A stretch of 64,000 nt of DNA from Pseudomonas oryzihabitans. GTDB lineage: Bacteria > Pseudomonadota > Gammaproteobacteria > Pseudomonadales > Pseudomonadaceae. Both the position numbers and the translations under genes were made by a program. A model generated the notes under the pieces. The model was given only the letters and a program-made list of their open reading frames with translations. It made no database searches and was not told where the DNA came from. Location of the stretch: NCBI RefSeq assembly GCF_024652905.1, contig NZ_CP102428.1:3112501-3176500 (forward strand). Direction: 5' to 3'. Below, piece after piece: positions 11,518-22,810 of this stretch; position 1 is the stretch's first letter; each line of letters opens with the position of its first letter.

Positions 11518-12341
11518 GGCCAGCGGCCTCCACTGATACGCGCGTGACCGCCCAGGTCCTGGCGACTCTCGACCTCGGCGAAACCCTGGCGGACCAGCAG
11601 TTCGCGCACCGCGGCAGCCTGGTCGAAGCCGTGTTCCAGCCACAGCCAGCCCCCCGGCTGCAGGTGCGCGGGCGCCGCCCCGATCAGCTCGCGGATGTCG
11701 TCCAGGCCATCGGCACCGGCCACCAGGGCGCTACGGGGCTCGAAACGCACATCGCCTTCGTCGAGATGGCGATCGCTGCCGGCGATATAGGGAGGATTGC
11801 TGACGATCAGCTCGAAGCGCTGCCCGGCGAGGGCGGCGAACCAGTGACTGGGCTGAAAGGTGACGTTGCCCAAACGCAGGCGCTGGGCATTGCGCTGGGC
11901 CAGCGCCACCGCCGCCGGGATGCGATCCACGCCGCTGACCTGCCAGCGTGGCCGTTCATGGGCCAGGGCCAGGGCGATGGCGCCGGTACCCGTGCCCAGA
12001 TCCAGTACCCGCACCTCGTCGGCCAGCGGCAGCGCCAGGGCGGTTTCCACCAGCACCTCGGTGTCGGGCCGCGGGATCAGGGTGTCGGCGCTCACTTCCA
12101 GGTCCAGCGACCAGAAGCCTTGCTGCCCAAGAATGTAGGCCACCGGCTCGCCCTGCCGGCGCCGCTCGAGATCGGCCTGGAAACGTGCCAGGGCCTCGCG
12201 TGGCACCAGTTTTTCCGGCCAGGTGCGCAGATAGCTGCGCGGCTTGTCCAGAGCGGCGGCCAGCAGCAGTTCCACGTCGAGACGAGCGCTGGGCGAATCC
12301 GGCAACTGGCTTTCGCGCAACAGGGCGCCGATGGTGGCCAT
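11511..12341 (-). CDS. prmC: release factor glutamine methyltransferase
   Basis: PrmC (HemK) N5-methylates the glutamine of the GGQ motif in release factors RF1 and RF2. The 276-residue protein has the SAM-binding loop DLGTGTG (114-120) and the catalytic motif NPPY (182-185). It lies immediately downstream of prfA, which encodes its substrate, as in most proteobacteria, and overlaps moeB by 7 bp. Confidence 0.96.
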   Translation of the reverse strand: MATIGALLRESQLPDSPSARLDVELLLAAALDKPRSYLRTWPEKLVPREALARFQADLERRRQGEPVAYILGQQGFWSLDLEVSADTLIPRPDTEVLVETALALPLADEVRVLDLGTGTGAIALALAHERPRWQVSGVDRIPAAVALAQRNAQRLRLGNVTFQPSHWFAALAGQRFELIVSNPPYIAGSDRHLDEGDVRFEPRSALVAGADGLDDIRELIGAAPAHLQPGGWLWLEHGFDQAAAVRELLVRQGFAEVESRQDLGGHARISGGRWPC

Positions 12342-12344
12342 GGC

Positions 12345-13427
12345 TCAGTCTCCCAGCGCCGCCAGCTGGTCAGCCTGGTATTCCTGCAGCAGCGGGTCGA
12401 TGATCTGCTGGACGTCACCGTTGACCACCTCGCCCAGGGAATAGAGGGTCAGGTTGATGCGGTGATCGGTCACCCGGCCCTGGGGAAAGTTGTAGGTGCG
12501 GATGCGCTCGGAGCGATCACCCGAACCCACCAACAGCCGGCGGGTGTCGGACATTTCCTTGTGCGCCGCCGCGTCCTGCTGGTCGTTGAGCTTGGCCGAC
12601 AGCCAGGCCATGGCCTTGGCGCGGTTCTTGTGCTGGGAGCGCTCTTCCTGGCACTCCACCACGATGCCGGTGGGCAGGTGGGTGATGCGCACCGCGGAGT
12701 CGGTCTTGTTGACGTGCTGACCGCCCGCGCCCGAGGAGCGATAGGTGTCGACGCGCAGATCGGCCGGATTGATCTCGATGGCCTGCTGCTCGTCAGGCTC
12801 GGGCAGCACCGCCACGGTGCAGGCCGAGGTATGGATGCGGCCCTGGGACTCGGTCTCCGGGACCCGCTGCACCCGGTGCGCACCGGATTCGAACTTGAGC
12901 TTGGCATAGACGTTGTCGCCCTCGACCCGGGCGATGACTTCCTTGAAGCCGCCGTGCTCGCCCTCGTTCTCCGAGAGCACCTCGAGGCGCCAGCCCTGGC
13001 GTTCGGCATAGCGCGAATACATGCGGAACAGGTCGCCGGCGAAGATCGCCGCCTCGTCGCCACCGGTACCGGCGCGAATTTCCAGGAAGACGTTGCGACC
13101 GTCGTTGGGATCGCGCGGCAGCATCATGCGCTGCAGCTCGTCTTCCAGCTCCTGCAACCGCGCCTTGGCGCTGGCGACCTCTTCCTCGGCCATCTCGCGC
13201 AGGTCGGGATCGCTATCCTTGAGCAGCGCCTGGGCACCCTCCAGATCGGCCTGCACCTTGCGGTACTCGGTGAATGCCTGGCTGACCGGCTCGAGCTCGG
13301 CGTATTCCTTGGAATAGGCGCGGAACTGGGTCTGGTCGCTGATGACTTCGGCGTCGCCCAACAGCGCGGTCAGCTCCTCGAAGCGGTCCTGCAGACCGTC
13401 GAGCTTGTGCAACAGAGAGGTCTTCAT
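12345..13427 (-). CDS. prfA: peptide chain release factor 1
   Basis: RF1 recognises UAA and UAG stop codons and triggers peptide release. The 360-residue protein has the anticodon-like tripeptide region RVPETE (PET at about 190-192, where E. coli has PAT, both fitting PxT) and the universal GGQ motif at 235-237 in [17 protein letters not shown]. It overlaps hemA by 4 bp upstream and is followed three bases later by prmC, which methylates its GGQ glutamine. Confidence 0.97.
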   Translation of the reverse strand: MKTSLLHKLDGLQDRFEELTALLGDAEVISDQTQFRAYSKEYAELEPVSQAFTEYRKVQADLEGAQALLKDSDPDLREMAEEEVASAKARLQELEDELQRMMLPRDPNDGRNVFLEIRAGTGGDEAAIFAGDLFRMYSRYAERQGWRLEVLSENEGEHGGFKEVIARVEGDNVYAKLKFESGAHRVQRVPETESQGRIHTSACTVAVLPEPDEQQAIEINPADLRVDTYRSSGAGGQHVNKTDSAVRITHLPTGIVVECQEERSQHKNRAKAMAWLSAKLNDQQDAAAHKEMSDTRRLLVGSGDRSERIRTYNFPQGRVTDHRINLTLYSLGEVVNGDVQQIIDPLLQEYQADQLAALGD

Positions 13428-14692
13428 GTCTTGTCCAAACCCTCGTCGAGGGCGAAGAGTTCCTGAGCCAGGGTCAGCGCATCGATGCGCCCCTCGGCGG
13501 ATAGTTTCTTGAGCTGTACGCTCGGTGCGTGCATCAGCTTGTTGGTGAGGCTGCGCGCCAGGGCCGCCAGGGCTTCCTGGGGATCGGCGCCGTTGGCCAG
13601 CTGGCGCTGGGCGCGAGCCAGTTCGTCGTCGCGGATCTGCTCGCCCTGCTGGCGATAGGCGCGGACCACGTCCACCGCAGCGCGCTCGCGCAGCCGCTGC
13701 ATGAAGTCCTCGACCCCGGCCAGCACCAGCTTCTCGGCGGCCTGGGCGGCGCCCTGGCGACTCTTGAGGTTTTCCGCCACCACCTCGTGCAGGTCGTCCA
13801 CCGTATAGAGGTAGACGTCCTCCAGCTCGCTCACCTCCGGTTCGATGTCGCGCGGCACGGCGATATCGACCATGAAGATGGGCTTGTGCCGGCGCTGCTT
13901 GAGCGCCCGCTCCACCGCGCCCTTGCCGAGGATGGGCAACTGGCTAGCGGTGGAACTGATGACGATGTCGCTGTTGACCAGTTCGTCGGGAATGTCGGCC
14001 AGCAGCACGGTATGGGCGCCGAATTCTTCCGCCAGGTGACTGGCGCGCTCCAGGGTGCGGTTGGCGACGACGATGCGCCGCACGCCCTGCTCATGGAGAT
14101 GGCGGGCGACCAGGGTGATGGTCTCGCCGGCGCCGATCAGCAGCGCCTGGCTGCGGCTGAGATCGCTGAAGATCTGCTTGGCCAGGCTGACCGCGGCGAA
14201 GGCCACGGATACCGGATTTTCGCCGATCGCCGTGTCGGTGCGCACCGCCTTGGCGGTATTGAAGGTGGCCTGGAACAGCCGGCCCAGCAGCGGACCAACG
14301 GTGCCGGCCTCACGCGCCACGGCATAGGCCGACTTGAGCTGACCGAGGATCTGCGGCTCGCCCAGCACCATGGAATCCAGCCCCGCGGCCACCCGCATCA
14401 TGTGGCGGACCGCGGCCTCGTCCTGGTGCAGATAGATGCTGGCGCGCAGGTCTTCCAGGGGTACCCGGTGGTACTGGGCGAGCCAGGCCAGCACGGCTTC
14501 CGCCAAGCTGGGCTCCAGTTCCAGGTAGAGTTCGCTGCGATTGCAGGTGGACAGAATCGCCGCTTCGCGACTGTGGGTGGCCTGCTCCAGCTGGCGCAGG
14601 GCCTCGACCGTCTGCTCCGGAGTGAAAGCCACGCGTTCGCGCACCTCAACCGAGGCGGTCTTGTGATTGATGCCGAGCGCGAGAAAGGCCAT
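13424..14692 (-). CDS. hemA: glutamyl-tRNA reductase
   Basis: This enzyme reduces glutamyl-tRNA(Glu) to glutamate-1-semialdehyde, the first committed step of tetrapyrrole synthesis. It has 422 residues. The N-terminal catalytic domain has [14 protein letters not shown] and the nucleophilic Cys50 in [10 protein letters not shown]. The NADPH domain ([16 protein letters not shown]) and C-terminal dimerisation helix follow. It is the first gene of the leftward operon hemA-prfA-prmC-moeB-murI and is divergent from the TPR lipoprotein across 244 bp, where both promoters should lie. Confidence 0.96.
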   Translation of the reverse strand: MAFLALGINHKTASVEVRERVAFTPEQTVEALRQLEQATHSREAAILSTCNRSELYLELEPSLAEAVLAWLAQYHRVPLEDLRASIYLHQDEAAVRHMMRVAAGLDSMVLGEPQILGQLKSAYAVAREAGTVGPLLGRLFQATFNTAKAVRTDTAIGENPVSVAFAAVSLAKQIFSDLSRSQALLIGAGETITLVARHLHEQGVRRIVVANRTLERASHLAEEFGAHTVLLADIPDELVNSDIVISSTASQLPILGKGAVERALKQRRHKPIFMVDIAVPRDIEPEVSELEDVYLYTVDDLHEVVAENLKSRQGAAQAAEKLVLAGVEDFMQRLRERAAVDVVRAYRQQGEQIRDDELARAQRQLANGADPQEALAALARSLTNKLMHAPSVQLKKLSAEGRIDALTLAQELFALDEGLDKT

Positions 14693-14936
14693 GGACGCAA
14701 GCAGTCGAACGGATTGGGAAAGCCGAACATTGTCCTACGCGCGGGCGGTGGCGACAACCAGCAGCGACGAGACGTCGGACAATCGCCGTCATAGCCTGAG
14801 CGAATGAATCTTGCCGGGCAAAAGGCGTCAACAGCCTCGACCACCGCACTTTCGGCCGGCCGCTGCGCATGCGCAACGCGGCCACGGCGACTCTTGTGGC
14901 ATGATGGACCGACTGTAAAAAGGCCGCCCCGACCCT

Positions 14937-16661
14937 ATGACCAGATACCTTGCGCTGCTGACGACCGCCCTTCTGCTCGCCGGCTGCCAGAACCTCGGCC
15001 GCCAGCCGACGCCCGCTGCCGCCATCCCGCCGCCCACCGCCAAGACCAGCACGCCGCAACCGGCCGGTTCCTTTCGCGAAGACACCCTCTATGACCTGCT
15101 GGTCGGCGAGTTGGCCGGCCAGCGCAACCGATTCGACATCGCCCTGACCAACTATGTCGAACAGGCCAAGTCGACCCAGGATCCGGGCATCGCCGAACGC
15201 GCCTTCCGCATCGCCGAATACCTGGGCGCCGATACCCCGGCGCTGGAAACCGCACAGATCTGGGCGCGCAACGCCCCCGACAACCTGGATGCCCAGCGCG
15301 CCGCCGCCATCATGCTGGCCCGCGCCGGTCGCTATGACGAGTCCATGGCCTATATGGAGCGGGTGCTCCAGGGCCAGGGCGACACCCATTTCGACTTCCT
15401 CGCCCTGTCCGCGGCGGAAACCGACGAGACCACCCGCGCCGGGCTGCTCAAGAGCTTCGATCGGCTGCTGGCCAAGTATCCGCACAACGGTCAGTTGCTG
15501 TTCGGCAAGGCCCTGCTGCTGCAACAGGACGGCCGCGCCGACGAGGCGCTGAAATTGCTGGAGCGCAATCCGGCGGCCAAGCGCGAAGTCGCGCCCCTGC
15601 TCCTGCGCGCGCGCCTGCTGCAGAGCCAGGACCGCAGCGCCGAGGCCTTGCCACTGCTCGAAGCCGGCATCCGTCAGCATCCCGAAGACCGCCGCCTGCG
15701 CCTGGCCCATGCCCGGCTGCTAGTGGAGCTGGATCGCCTGGACCAGGCCAAGCGTGAATTCGCCGAACTGGTCACTCAGTTCCCGGACGACGATGACCTG
15801 AGATTCTCCCTGGCGCTGGTCTGCCTGGAAGCCCAGGCCTGGCGCGAAGCCCAGATCTATCTGAAAGAACTGATCGACCGCGGCAGCCACGTGGACGCCG
15901 CGCATCTCAACCTGGGCCGCAGCTACGAAGAACTCGATCAGCCCGAACAGGCGCTGGCCGAATACGCCCAGGTCGGCCCGGGCACCGACTACCTGGCCGC
16001 CCAACAGCGTCAGGCGGAAATCCTGCTCGGCGTCGGCCGCATCGCCGAGGCCCGTCAACGCCTGGCCGAGGCGCGCAAGCGCCAGAGCGAATACGCCGTG
16101 CCGCTCTATCTGCTGGAAGTCGAAGGCCTGGCCAGTGCCGACCAGACCGCCCTCGCCGACCAGACCGTGCAGCAGGCCCTGCAGCAGTATCCCAACGACC
16201 TCAACCTGCTCTATGTCCGCTCCATGCTGGCGGAAAAGCGCGGCGACCTCGGGCAGCTGGAAAGCGATCTGCGCTACATCATCGCCCACGACCCCGACAA
16301 CGCCATGGCGCTCAACGCCCTCGGCTACACCCTGGCCGATCGCACGCCGCGGCTGGCCGAGGCGCGCCAGCTGATCGACAAGGCCCACCAGTTGAGCCCG
16401 GACGATCCGGCCATCCTCGACAGCATGGGCTGGATCCGCTATCGCCAGGGCCAGCTGGCCGACGCCGAGCGCTATCTGCGCCAGGCCTACGAGCGCTTCC
16501 CCGATGCCGAAGTGGCGGCCCACCTGGGCGAGGTGCTCTGGGCCCAGGGCAAGCGCAGCGAAGCGCGCAAGGTCTGGCGCGTGGGCCTCGACGCCGACGC
16601 CGATGACGCCATCCTGCGCAGTACCCTCAAACGCCTGACTGGAAGCGAAACCCTCCGATGA
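14937..16661 (+). CDS. TPR-repeat lipoprotein (PA4667-like)
   Basis: This 574-residue protein begins with a lipoprotein signal, lipobox LLAGC with acylated Cys17, and then consists of tandem tetratricopeptide repeats. The last ones are clearest ([60 protein letters not shown]). It probably works as an outer-membrane-attached scaffold; its precise partner is unknown. It overlaps lolB by 4 bp, and this order upstream of lolB-ispE is standard in Pseudomonas, hinting at a role in envelope lipoprotein handling. Confidence 0.88.
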   Translation: MTRYLALLTTALLLAGCQNLGRQPTPAAAIPPPTAKTSTPQPAGSFREDTLYDLLVGELAGQRNRFDIALTNYVEQAKSTQDPGIAERAFRIAEYLGADTPALETAQIWARNAPDNLDAQRAAAIMLARAGRYDESMAYMERVLQGQGDTHFDFLALSAAETDETTRAGLLKSFDRLLAKYPHNGQLLFGKALLLQQDGRADEALKLLERNPAAKREVAPLLLRARLLQSQDRSAEALPLLEAGIRQHPEDRRLRLAHARLLVELDRLDQAKREFAELVTQFPDDDDLRFSLALVCLEAQAWREAQIYLKELIDRGSHVDAAHLNLGRSYEELDQPEQALAEYAQVGPGTDYLAAQQRQAEILLGVGRIAEARQRLAEARKRQSEYAVPLYLLEVEGLASADQTALADQTVQQALQQYPNDLNLLYVRSMLAEKRGDLGQLESDLRYIIAHDPDNAMALNALGYTLADRTPRLAEARQLIDKAHQLSPDDPAILDSMGWIRYRQGQLADAERYLRQAYERFPDAEVAAHLGEVLWAQGKRSEARKVWRVGLDADADDAILRSTLKRLTGSETLR

Positions 16662-17278
16662 TCCGCGTCCGTACCTTCGTCACCCTGTTGCTGCTCGCCC
16701 TGCTGGCCGGTTGCGCCAGCACCTCTCGCCAGGAGGCCGTGGAAGGCCAGGGCAACGCCGCCCAATGGCAGGCTCACAAGAAACGTATCGCTGCCCTCGA
16801 CGGCTGGCAGATCGACGGCAAAGTCGGCATCCGCGCCCCGCGCGATTCCGGCAGCGGCACCCTGTTCTGGCTGCAGCGCCAGGACTACTACGATATCCGC
16901 CTGGCCGGCCCCCTGGGCCGCGGCGCCACTCGCCTCACCGGGCGTCCGGGCGCCGTCACCCTCGACGTCTCCGGCCAGGGCAGCTATCAGGCCGATTCCC
17001 CGGAAGCCTTGTTGGAGCAGCAACTCGGCTGGCGCCTGCCGGTCTCGCACCTGCTCTGGTGGGTGCGCGGCCTGCCGGCGCCGGACAGTCGCAGCCAGCT
17101 GACCCTGGACGCCGACAGCCACCTGGCGCGCCTGGTGCAGGACGGCTGGACCGTCGAATACACCCGCTACACCGAGCAGAACGGCTACACCCTGCCCGAG
17201 CGCCTCAAGCTCACCGGCAAGGACCTGGAAGTCATCCTGGTGGTGAAGACCTGGCAGCCGCGCGAGCTGGGCAAATGA
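16658..17278 (+). CDS. lolB: outer-membrane lipoprotein receptor LolB
   Basis: LolB accepts lipoproteins from periplasmic LolA and inserts them into the outer membrane. The 206-residue precursor has a lipobox LLAGC (Cys19). The mature part has the LolB features [25 protein letters not shown] and [11 protein letters not shown]. It is coupled by 4-bp ATGA overlaps on both sides, to the TPR lipoprotein and to ispE. Confidence 0.95.
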   Translation: MIRVRTFVTLLLLALLAGCASTSRQEAVEGQGNAAQWQAHKKRIAALDGWQIDGKVGIRAPRDSGSGTLFWLQRQDYYDIRLAGPLGRGATRLTGRPGAVTLDVSGQGSYQADSPEALLEQQLGWRLPVSHLLWWVRGLPAPDSRSQLTLDADSHLARLVQDGWTVEYTRYTEQNGYTLPERLKLTGKDLEVILVVKTWQPRELGK

Positions 17279-18135
17279 CCCCGGCGCCCGCCTTCACCCT
17301 GCCGGCGCCGGCCAAGCTCAATCTGTTCCTGCACATCCTTGGTCGCCGCCCGGACGGCTATCACGAACTGCAGACGCTGTTTCAGTTTCTCGACTGGGGC
17401 GATGACCTGGGCTTCGCCGGGCGCGATGACGGCGAACTACACCTGCACGACGGCCTGCCGGGCGTCGCCCCCGAACAGAATCTCATCCTGCGCGCCGCTC
17501 GCCTGCTGCAGGAAGCAAGCGGTACCCGCCAGGGCGCTGACCTCTGGCTGACCAAGCGCCTGCCCATGGGTGGCGGCATCGGTGGCGGCAGCTCGGATGC
17601 CGCCACCACCCTGCTCGGTCTGAATCATCTCTGGGGCCTGGGCGCCAGCCTCGACGACCTGGCGGCGCTGGGGCTGCGCCTGGGCGCTGACGTGCCGGTA
17701 TTCGTCCGCGGCCAGGCCGCCTTTGCCGAGGGCGTGGGGGAAAAGCTCACCCCCGTCGCGCCGCCGGAACCCTGGTATCTCGTGGCGGTGCCGCAAGTCT
17801 CTGTAAGTACAGCAGAAATTTTTTCAGATCCGCTGTTGACACGGGACACTCCCGCCATTAAAGTTTGCGCCGTTCTCAAGTGGTCAGGTCGAAACGACTG
17901 CCAGAGTACGGTCGAAAGGCGTTACCCAGAAATTCGTAACGCTTTGATCTTGCTAAACAAATTTGTTTCAGCTAGATTAACCGGCACTGGAGGTTGCATA
18001 TTTGGAAGCTTTCCAAATAAGACCGAAGCTGATACAGTAGCTAGCCAGCTACCAGCATCACTTCCAGGCTTCGTAGCCAAAGGCAGCAACACTTCCATGT
18101 TGCACCGGGCGCTGGCAAGCCTGACCAGAGAATGA
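17275..18135 (+). CDS. ispE: 4-diphosphocytidyl-2-C-methyl-D-erythritol kinase
   Basis: This is the ATP-dependent kinase of the MEP isoprenoid pathway. It has 286 residues. The substrate-binding N-terminus is [21 protein letters not shown], and the GHMP kinase loop [14 protein letters not shown] is at about 97-110. The C-terminal motif [12 protein letters not shown] is present. The ATG at 17275 overlaps the lolB stop; a longer in-frame reading starting inside lolB is not credible. From about residue 177 (base 17803) codon use shifts to AT-rich triplets although the protein stays family-like. A sigma70-like promoter is embedded at 17836-17864. Confidence 0.95.
   Translation: MTPAPAFTLPAPAKLNLFLHILGRRPDGYHELQTLFQFLDWGDDLGFAGRDDGELHLHDGLPGVAPEQNLILRAARLLQEASGTRQGADLWLTKRLPMGGGIGGGSSDAATTLLGLNHLWGLGASLDDLAALGLRLGADVPVFVRGQAAFAEGVGEKLTPVAPPEPWYLVAVPQVSVSTAEIFSDPLLTRDTPAIKVCAVLKWSGRNDCQSTVERRYPEIRNALILLNKFVSARLTGTGGCIFGSFPNKTEADTVASQLPASLPGFVAKGSNTSMLHRALASLTRE
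17836..17864 (+). promoter_or_regulatory. candidate sigma70 promoter inside ispE, probably for tRNA-Gln
   Basis: TTGACA (17836-17841), a 17-bp spacer and TAAAGT (17859-17864) form a good sigma70-type promoter within the AT-richer last third of ispE. The expected start near 17871 is about 290 bp upstream of tRNA-Gln and 405 bp upstream of prs, so it could drive both independently of the lolB operon. This is a match by eye only. Confidence 0.45.
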
Positions 18136-18150
18136 GTACAGCTAGTACTC
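18134..18150. promoter_or_regulatory. small perfect hairpin at the ispE stop, ahead of tRNA-Gln
   Basis: GAGTAC-AGCTA-GTACTC is a perfect 6-bp inverted repeat overlapping the ispE TGA and ending 10 bp before the tRNA. It could form a processing hairpin in the precursor or be a protein site; it is too weak for a terminator. Confidence 0.35.
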
Positions 18151-18160
18151 TGCAAGATAC

Positions 18161-18235
18161 AGGGGCGTCGCCAAGCGGTAAGGCAGCAGGTTTTGATCCT
18201 GCCATGCGTTGGTTCGAATCCAGCCGCCCCTGCCA
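18161..18235 (+). tRNA. tRNA-Gln (anticodon TTG)
   Basis: The 75-nt sequence folds as a cloverleaf. The acceptor stem is AGGGGCG/CGCCCCT, the D-arm has AAGCGGTAAGGC, and the anticodon stem GCAGG/CCTGC has loop TTTTGAT (anticodon TTG). The T-arm is TTGGTTCGAATCCAG, and CCA is encoded at the 3' end. Location between ispE and prs is the conserved pseudomonad arrangement. Confidence 0.97.
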
Positions 18236-18276
18236 TTTTCCTTCCAAGACCCACCTCAAGCCGCAGGAACTGCAGC

Positions 18277-19218
18277 GTGTCCAAGATGATGGTCTTCACG
18301 GGGAACGCCAACCCCGATCTGGCACGGCGCATCGTGCGCCAGCTGCACATCCCTCTCGGTGACGTCTCCGTCGGAAAATTCTCCGATGGCGAGATCAGCG
18401 TCGAAATCAACGAGAACGTACGGGGCAAGGATGTCTTCATCATCCAGCCTACCTGCGAGCCGACCAACGACAACCTGATGGAACTGGTGGTGATGGCCGA
18501 TGCCTTCCGCCGCTCCTCGGCGACTCGTATCACCGCAGTCATCCCCTATTTCGGCTATGCGCGCCAGGATCGCCGTCCGCGTTCCGCGCGGGTCGCCATC
18601 AGCGCCAAGGTCGTGGCCGACATGCTGACCGTGGTGGGCATCAATCGCGTGCTCACCGTCGACCTGCACGCCGACCAGATCCAAGGCTTCTTCGATATTC
18701 CCGTGGACAACATCTACGGCTCCCCCGCCCTGGTGGATGACATCGAAGACCAGCGTTTCGAAAATCTGATGATCGTCTCTCCGGACATCGGCGGCGTGGT
18801 GCGTGCGCGTGCCGTGGCCAAGAGCCTGGGTGTGGACCTGGCGATCATCGACAAGCGCCGGCCCAAGGCCAACCAGTCGGAAGTGATGCACATCATCGGT
18901 GACATCCAGGACCGCACCTGCGTGCTGGTTGACGACATGGTCGATACGGCCGGCACCCTGTGCCACGCGGCCAAGGCGCTGAAGGAACACGGCGCCGCCA
19001 AGGTCCTGGCCTACTGCACCCACCCGGTGCTGTCGGGTCGCGCCATCGAGAACATCGACAACTCCGTGCTGGACGAGCTGGTGGTGACCAACACCATTCC
19101 GTTGTCCGCCGCGGCTCAGGCCTGCAGCCGTATCCGCCAACTGGACATCGCGCCCGTGGTGGCCGAGGCGGTACGCCGGATCAGTAACGAAGAATCCATC
19201 AGCGCGATGTTCCGTTAA
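18277..19218 (+). CDS. prs: ribose-phosphate pyrophosphokinase
   Basis: This enzyme makes PRPP from ribose-5-phosphate and ATP, the co-substrate of hpt and upp at the left of this window. The GTG at 18277 with AGGA upstream gives the family start (V/M)[15 protein letters not shown] and 313 residues; a longer in-frame start would run through the tRNA. Motifs are [11 protein letters not shown] (ATP site), [17 protein letters not shown] and the PRPP loop [14 protein letters not shown] terminator follows 20 bp after the stop. Confidence 0.97.
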   Translation: MSKMMVFTGNANPDLARRIVRQLHIPLGDVSVGKFSDGEISVEINENVRGKDVFIIQPTCEPTNDNLMELVVMADAFRRSSATRITAVIPYFGYARQDRRPRSARVAISAKVVADMLTVVGINRVLTVDLHADQIQGFFDIPVDNIYGSPALVDDIEDQRFENLMIVSPDIGGVVRARAVAKSLGVDLAIIDKRRPKANQSEVMHIIGDIQDRTCVLVDDMVDTAGTLCHAAKALKEHGAAKVLAYCTHPVLSGRAIENIDNSVLDELVVTNTIPLSAAAQACSRIRQLDIAPVVAEAVRRISNEESISAMFR

Positions 19219-19238
19219 GGAACAGCCGCTCTGGAAGC

Positions 19239-19274
19239 GCCCCGGAAGGCCGTGACGGTCTACCGGGGCTTTTT
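19239..19274 (+). terminator. intrinsic terminator after prs
   Basis: The arms GCCCCGG (19239-19245) and CCGGGGC (19263-19269), with additional inner pairing (GGCCGTGACGGTC), are followed by TTTTT. This is a standard rho-independent terminator separating prs from rplY. Confidence 0.9.
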
Positions 19275-19340
19275 AGTCGGTAGGGCCGTAGAACTGGTCG
19301 CAAGTCCCGGTCTGCCGATTCCTTATCCTGGAGATTCACA

Positions 19341-19964
19341 ATGTCTGATTTCACTCTGAATGCCGAAGTGCGTTCCGACCTGGGGAAAGGTGCGAGCCGC
19401 CGCCTGCGTCGTAATGCCGGTAACGTTCCCGCCGTGATCTACGGTGGCGACAAGGCTCCGACGTCCATCACCCTGGTCGGCAAAGACCTGGCCAAGATGC
19501 TGGAAAGCGAAGCCGCCTTCGCCAGCGTCATCACCCTGAAGGTTGATGGCAGCAACGAAAGCGTGCTGGTCAAAGCCCTGCAGCGTCACCCCTCCAAGGG
19601 CTACGTCATGCACGCCGACTTCCTGCGCGTCATCGCCGGTCAGAAGCTGACCGCTCACGTGCCCCTGCACTTCATGAACCAGGAAACCTCCGTGGGCGTG
19701 AAGCAACAGGGTGGCGAGATCCTGCACACCATCAACGAAGTCGAAGTCTCCTGCCTGCCGAAAGACCTGCCGGAATTCATCGAAGTCGACATGGCCAAGG
19801 TCGAGCTGGACCAGATCGTGCACCTGAGCGACCTGAACGTCCCGGCTGGCGTCGAGCTGGTGTCCCTGGCCCACGGCAGCGATCTGCCGGTTGCCAGCAT
19901 CCACCTGCCGCGCATCCGTGAAGAAGCTGCAGACGGCGCTGCCGAAGAAGGCACTGCCGAGTAA
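19341..19964 (+). CDS. rplY: 50S ribosomal protein L25/general stress protein Ctc
   Basis: This 5S rRNA-binding ribosomal protein is the long Ctc form (207 residues). The N-terminal L25 domain starts [24 protein letters not shown]. The C-terminal TL5-like beta domain contains [10 protein letters not shown] and ends in an acidic Ala/Glu tail. GGAG precedes the ATG. It is followed 34 bp later by pth, so the two probably share a transcript started between the prs terminator and 19341. Confidence 0.96.
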   Translation: MSDFTLNAEVRSDLGKGASRRLRRNAGNVPAVIYGGDKAPTSITLVGKDLAKMLESEAAFASVITLKVDGSNESVLVKALQRHPSKGYVMHADFLRVIAGQKLTAHVPLHFMNQETSVGVKQQGGEILHTINEVEVSCLPKDLPEFIEVDMAKVELDQIVHLSDLNVPAGVELVSLAHGSDLPVASIHLPRIREEAADGAAEEGTAE

Positions 19965-19998
19965 GTTCGCGCACGCCTGAAAGAGAAGGGCTCCTGAC

Positions 19999-20583
19999 AT
20001 GACTGCCGTTCAACTGATCGTCGGCCTGGGCAATCCAGGCCCCGAATACGACCAGACCCGGCATAATGCAGGGGCCCTTTTCGTTGAGCGGCTGGCAGCT
20101 GCCCAAGGTGCGAGCCTGGCTGTCGAGCGCAAGTATCATGGCCTCGTGGGGCGCTTTCGCCACGCGGGCAACGAGGTTCGTCTACTCATCCCCACCACCT
20201 ATATGAACCGCAGCGGCCAGGCCGTGGCGGCACTCGCCGGCTTTTTTCGCATCCCGCCGGCGGCCATTTTGGTGGCCCATGACGAACTCGACCTGCCACC
20301 CGGCACCGCCCGCCTCAAGACCGGCGGCGGCCATGGGGGGCACAACGGACTGCGCGACATCATCGCCCAGCTCGGCAATCAGAACGGTTTCCAGCGTCTA
20401 CGTCTGGGCATCGGCCATCCGGGGCATGCCAGCCTGGTCTCCAACTTCGTGCTGGGTCGCGCCCCGCGCAGCGAGCAGGAGCTGCTCGACACCAGCATCG
20501 ACGCCGCCCTGGAAGTGGTACCGGAGCTGCTCTCCGGCGACCTGACCCGGGCCATGCAACGCCTGCACAGCCGCAAAGCCTGA
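19999..20583 (+). CDS. pth: peptidyl-tRNA hydrolase
   Basis: This enzyme releases tRNA from stalled peptidyl-tRNA. The 194-residue protein has the catalytic centre [20 protein letters not shown] with Asn12 and His22, the motif [12 protein letters not shown], and HDELDLPPG plus [12 protein letters not shown] around the tRNA-binding cleft. The gene sits between rplY and ychF, the standard order. Confidence 0.97.
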   Translation: MTAVQLIVGLGNPGPEYDQTRHNAGALFVERLAAAQGASLAVERKYHGLVGRFRHAGNEVRLLIPTTYMNRSGQAVAALAGFFRIPPAAILVAHDELDLPPGTARLKTGGGHGGHNGLRDIIAQLGNQNGFQRLRLGIGHPGHASLVSNFVLGRAPRSEQELLDTSIDAALEVVPELLSGDLTRAMQRLHSRKA

Positions 20584-20625
20584 CCTACCCTACCCTCTTC
20601 CTTTTCTTCCGCGAGGACACACACC

Positions 20626-21726
<1,101 letters not shown>

Positions 21727-21745
21727 GCGACAGCGAACGCCAGAG

Positions 21746-21784
21746 CCCCCTCCTCACCGCAAGGTGGCGAGGGGGTTTTCTTTT
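21746..21784 (+). terminator. intrinsic terminator after ychF
   Basis: CCCCCTCCTCACC (21746-21758) pairs with GGTGGCGAGGGGG (21763-21775), leaving a 4-base loop and one mismatch, followed by TTTTCTTTT. It marks the right boundary of the conserved housekeeping region. Confidence 0.92.
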
Positions 21785-21898
21785 GCGCGGAGATTAATTG
21801 TCGCAGCGCAAAGGCACGGCTCATAGATCGTCGATTTGGCACAATGACGGTCGCTCGCGGCAACCCGCGAAAGCTTCTTCCGCTGCCTGGATGCCACC

Positions 21899-22810
21899 AT
21901 GAATTTCGATGACCTGCGCCTGTTCGTCACCACCCTGAACGAGGGCAGCTTCACCGCCGCCGCCGACAAGCTGGGGCTGTCCAAGCAGTTCGTCAGCCGG
22001 CGGACCATGGCACTGGAGGAAAGTCTGGGGGTGCGGCTGCTCAATCGCACCACGCGACGCCTGCAGGCGACCGAACTGGGGATGCTGCTCTATGAGCGGG
22101 CGGTGAAGATCCTCGAGGACGTCAACGACACCGAGGAATTGCTCTCCAGCCGGCGGACGGTGCCCCAGGGGGTGCTGCGCGTGAGTGCGCCCATGACCTT
22201 CGGCACCCTGCACCTGAGTCCCCTGCTGCCGGATTTTCTCTCGGCCTATCCGCAGATCCGCCTGGAGCTGGATCTCAATGACCGGGCGGTGGATCTGCTC
22301 GCCGAGGGCTACGACATGTCGATCCGCATCGGCACCCTGGCCGACTCCAGCCTGATCGCCAAGCGACTGACCGAGATGCAACTGGTGACCTGCGCCAGTC
22401 CGGATTATCTACAGAAGGCGCCGCCGCTGCTGCAGCCGGAGGATCTGGCCGAGCACAGCTGTCTGCTCTATGGCCATGGTCGCCAGGTGGAATGGCGCTT
22501 TCAGCGCGGAGGCAAGCCGCTGGTGCTGCCCATGCAGGGTCAGCTCCGGGCCAACAACGGTGAGGTGGTGCGGGATGCGGCCATTGCCGGTCAGGGCATC
22601 GCGGTGCTGCCGACCTTCATCATCGGCGCGGCGCTGGCCTCAGGGGCGCTGGTGCAGGTGCTGGAAGACTTCGCCCTGCCCAGCGCGGCGGTCTATGCGG
22701 TCTATCCCCAGCATCGTCAGTCGGCGCGCATCGTCCAGCTGTTCTCGGACTATCTGCGCGACCGCCTGACGGTTCAGCCGACTCACGCCACGGCGCCGCG
22801 GGTCGGTTGA
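21899..22810 (+). CDS. LysR-family transcriptional regulator
   Basis: This regulator has 303 residues. The N-terminal helix-turn-helix spans about residues 1-60 (FDDLRLFVTTLNEGSFTAAADKLGLSKQFVSRR), and the effector-binding domain spans about 90-290. It resembles the DhcR/AaeR-type subgroup in length, but the ligand cannot be predicted. It does not sit divergent from an obvious target: upstream is the ychF terminator, downstream is a convergent small repeat-protein gene whose 3' end overlaps by 28 bp. Confidence 0.88.
   Translation: MNFDDLRLFVTTLNEGSFTAAADKLGLSKQFVSRRTMALEESLGVRLLNRTTRRLQATELGMLLYERAVKILEDVNDTEELLSSRRTVPQGVLRVSAPMTFGTLHLSPLLPDFLSAYPQIRLELDLNDRAVDLLAEGYDMSIRIGTLADSSLIAKRLTEMQLVTCASPDYLQKAPPLLQPEDLAEHSCLLYGHGRQVEWRFQRGGKPLVLPMQGQLRANNGEVVRDAAIAGQGIAVLPTFIIGAALASGALVQVLEDFALPSAAVYAVYPQHRQSARIVQLFSDYLRDRLTVQPTHATAPRVG

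Noticed and set aside
11544-13466. 640-codon open frame on the + strand opposite prmC and prfA
   Set aside because: It is a high-GC shadow of two well-supported minus-strand genes and has no recognisable domain.
16711-18135. Long continuous frame that seems to fuse a 190-residue N-terminus to IspE
   Set aside because: The upstream part lies in another frame of lolB, is proline/arginine-rich shadow sequence, and ispE has its own coupled ATG at 17275 with the conserved family start.
17803-18135. Frameshift or foreign replacement of the ispE C-terminus
   Set aside because: The protein stays homologous to IspE to the end ([23 protein letters not shown]), so only composition, not function, is changed.
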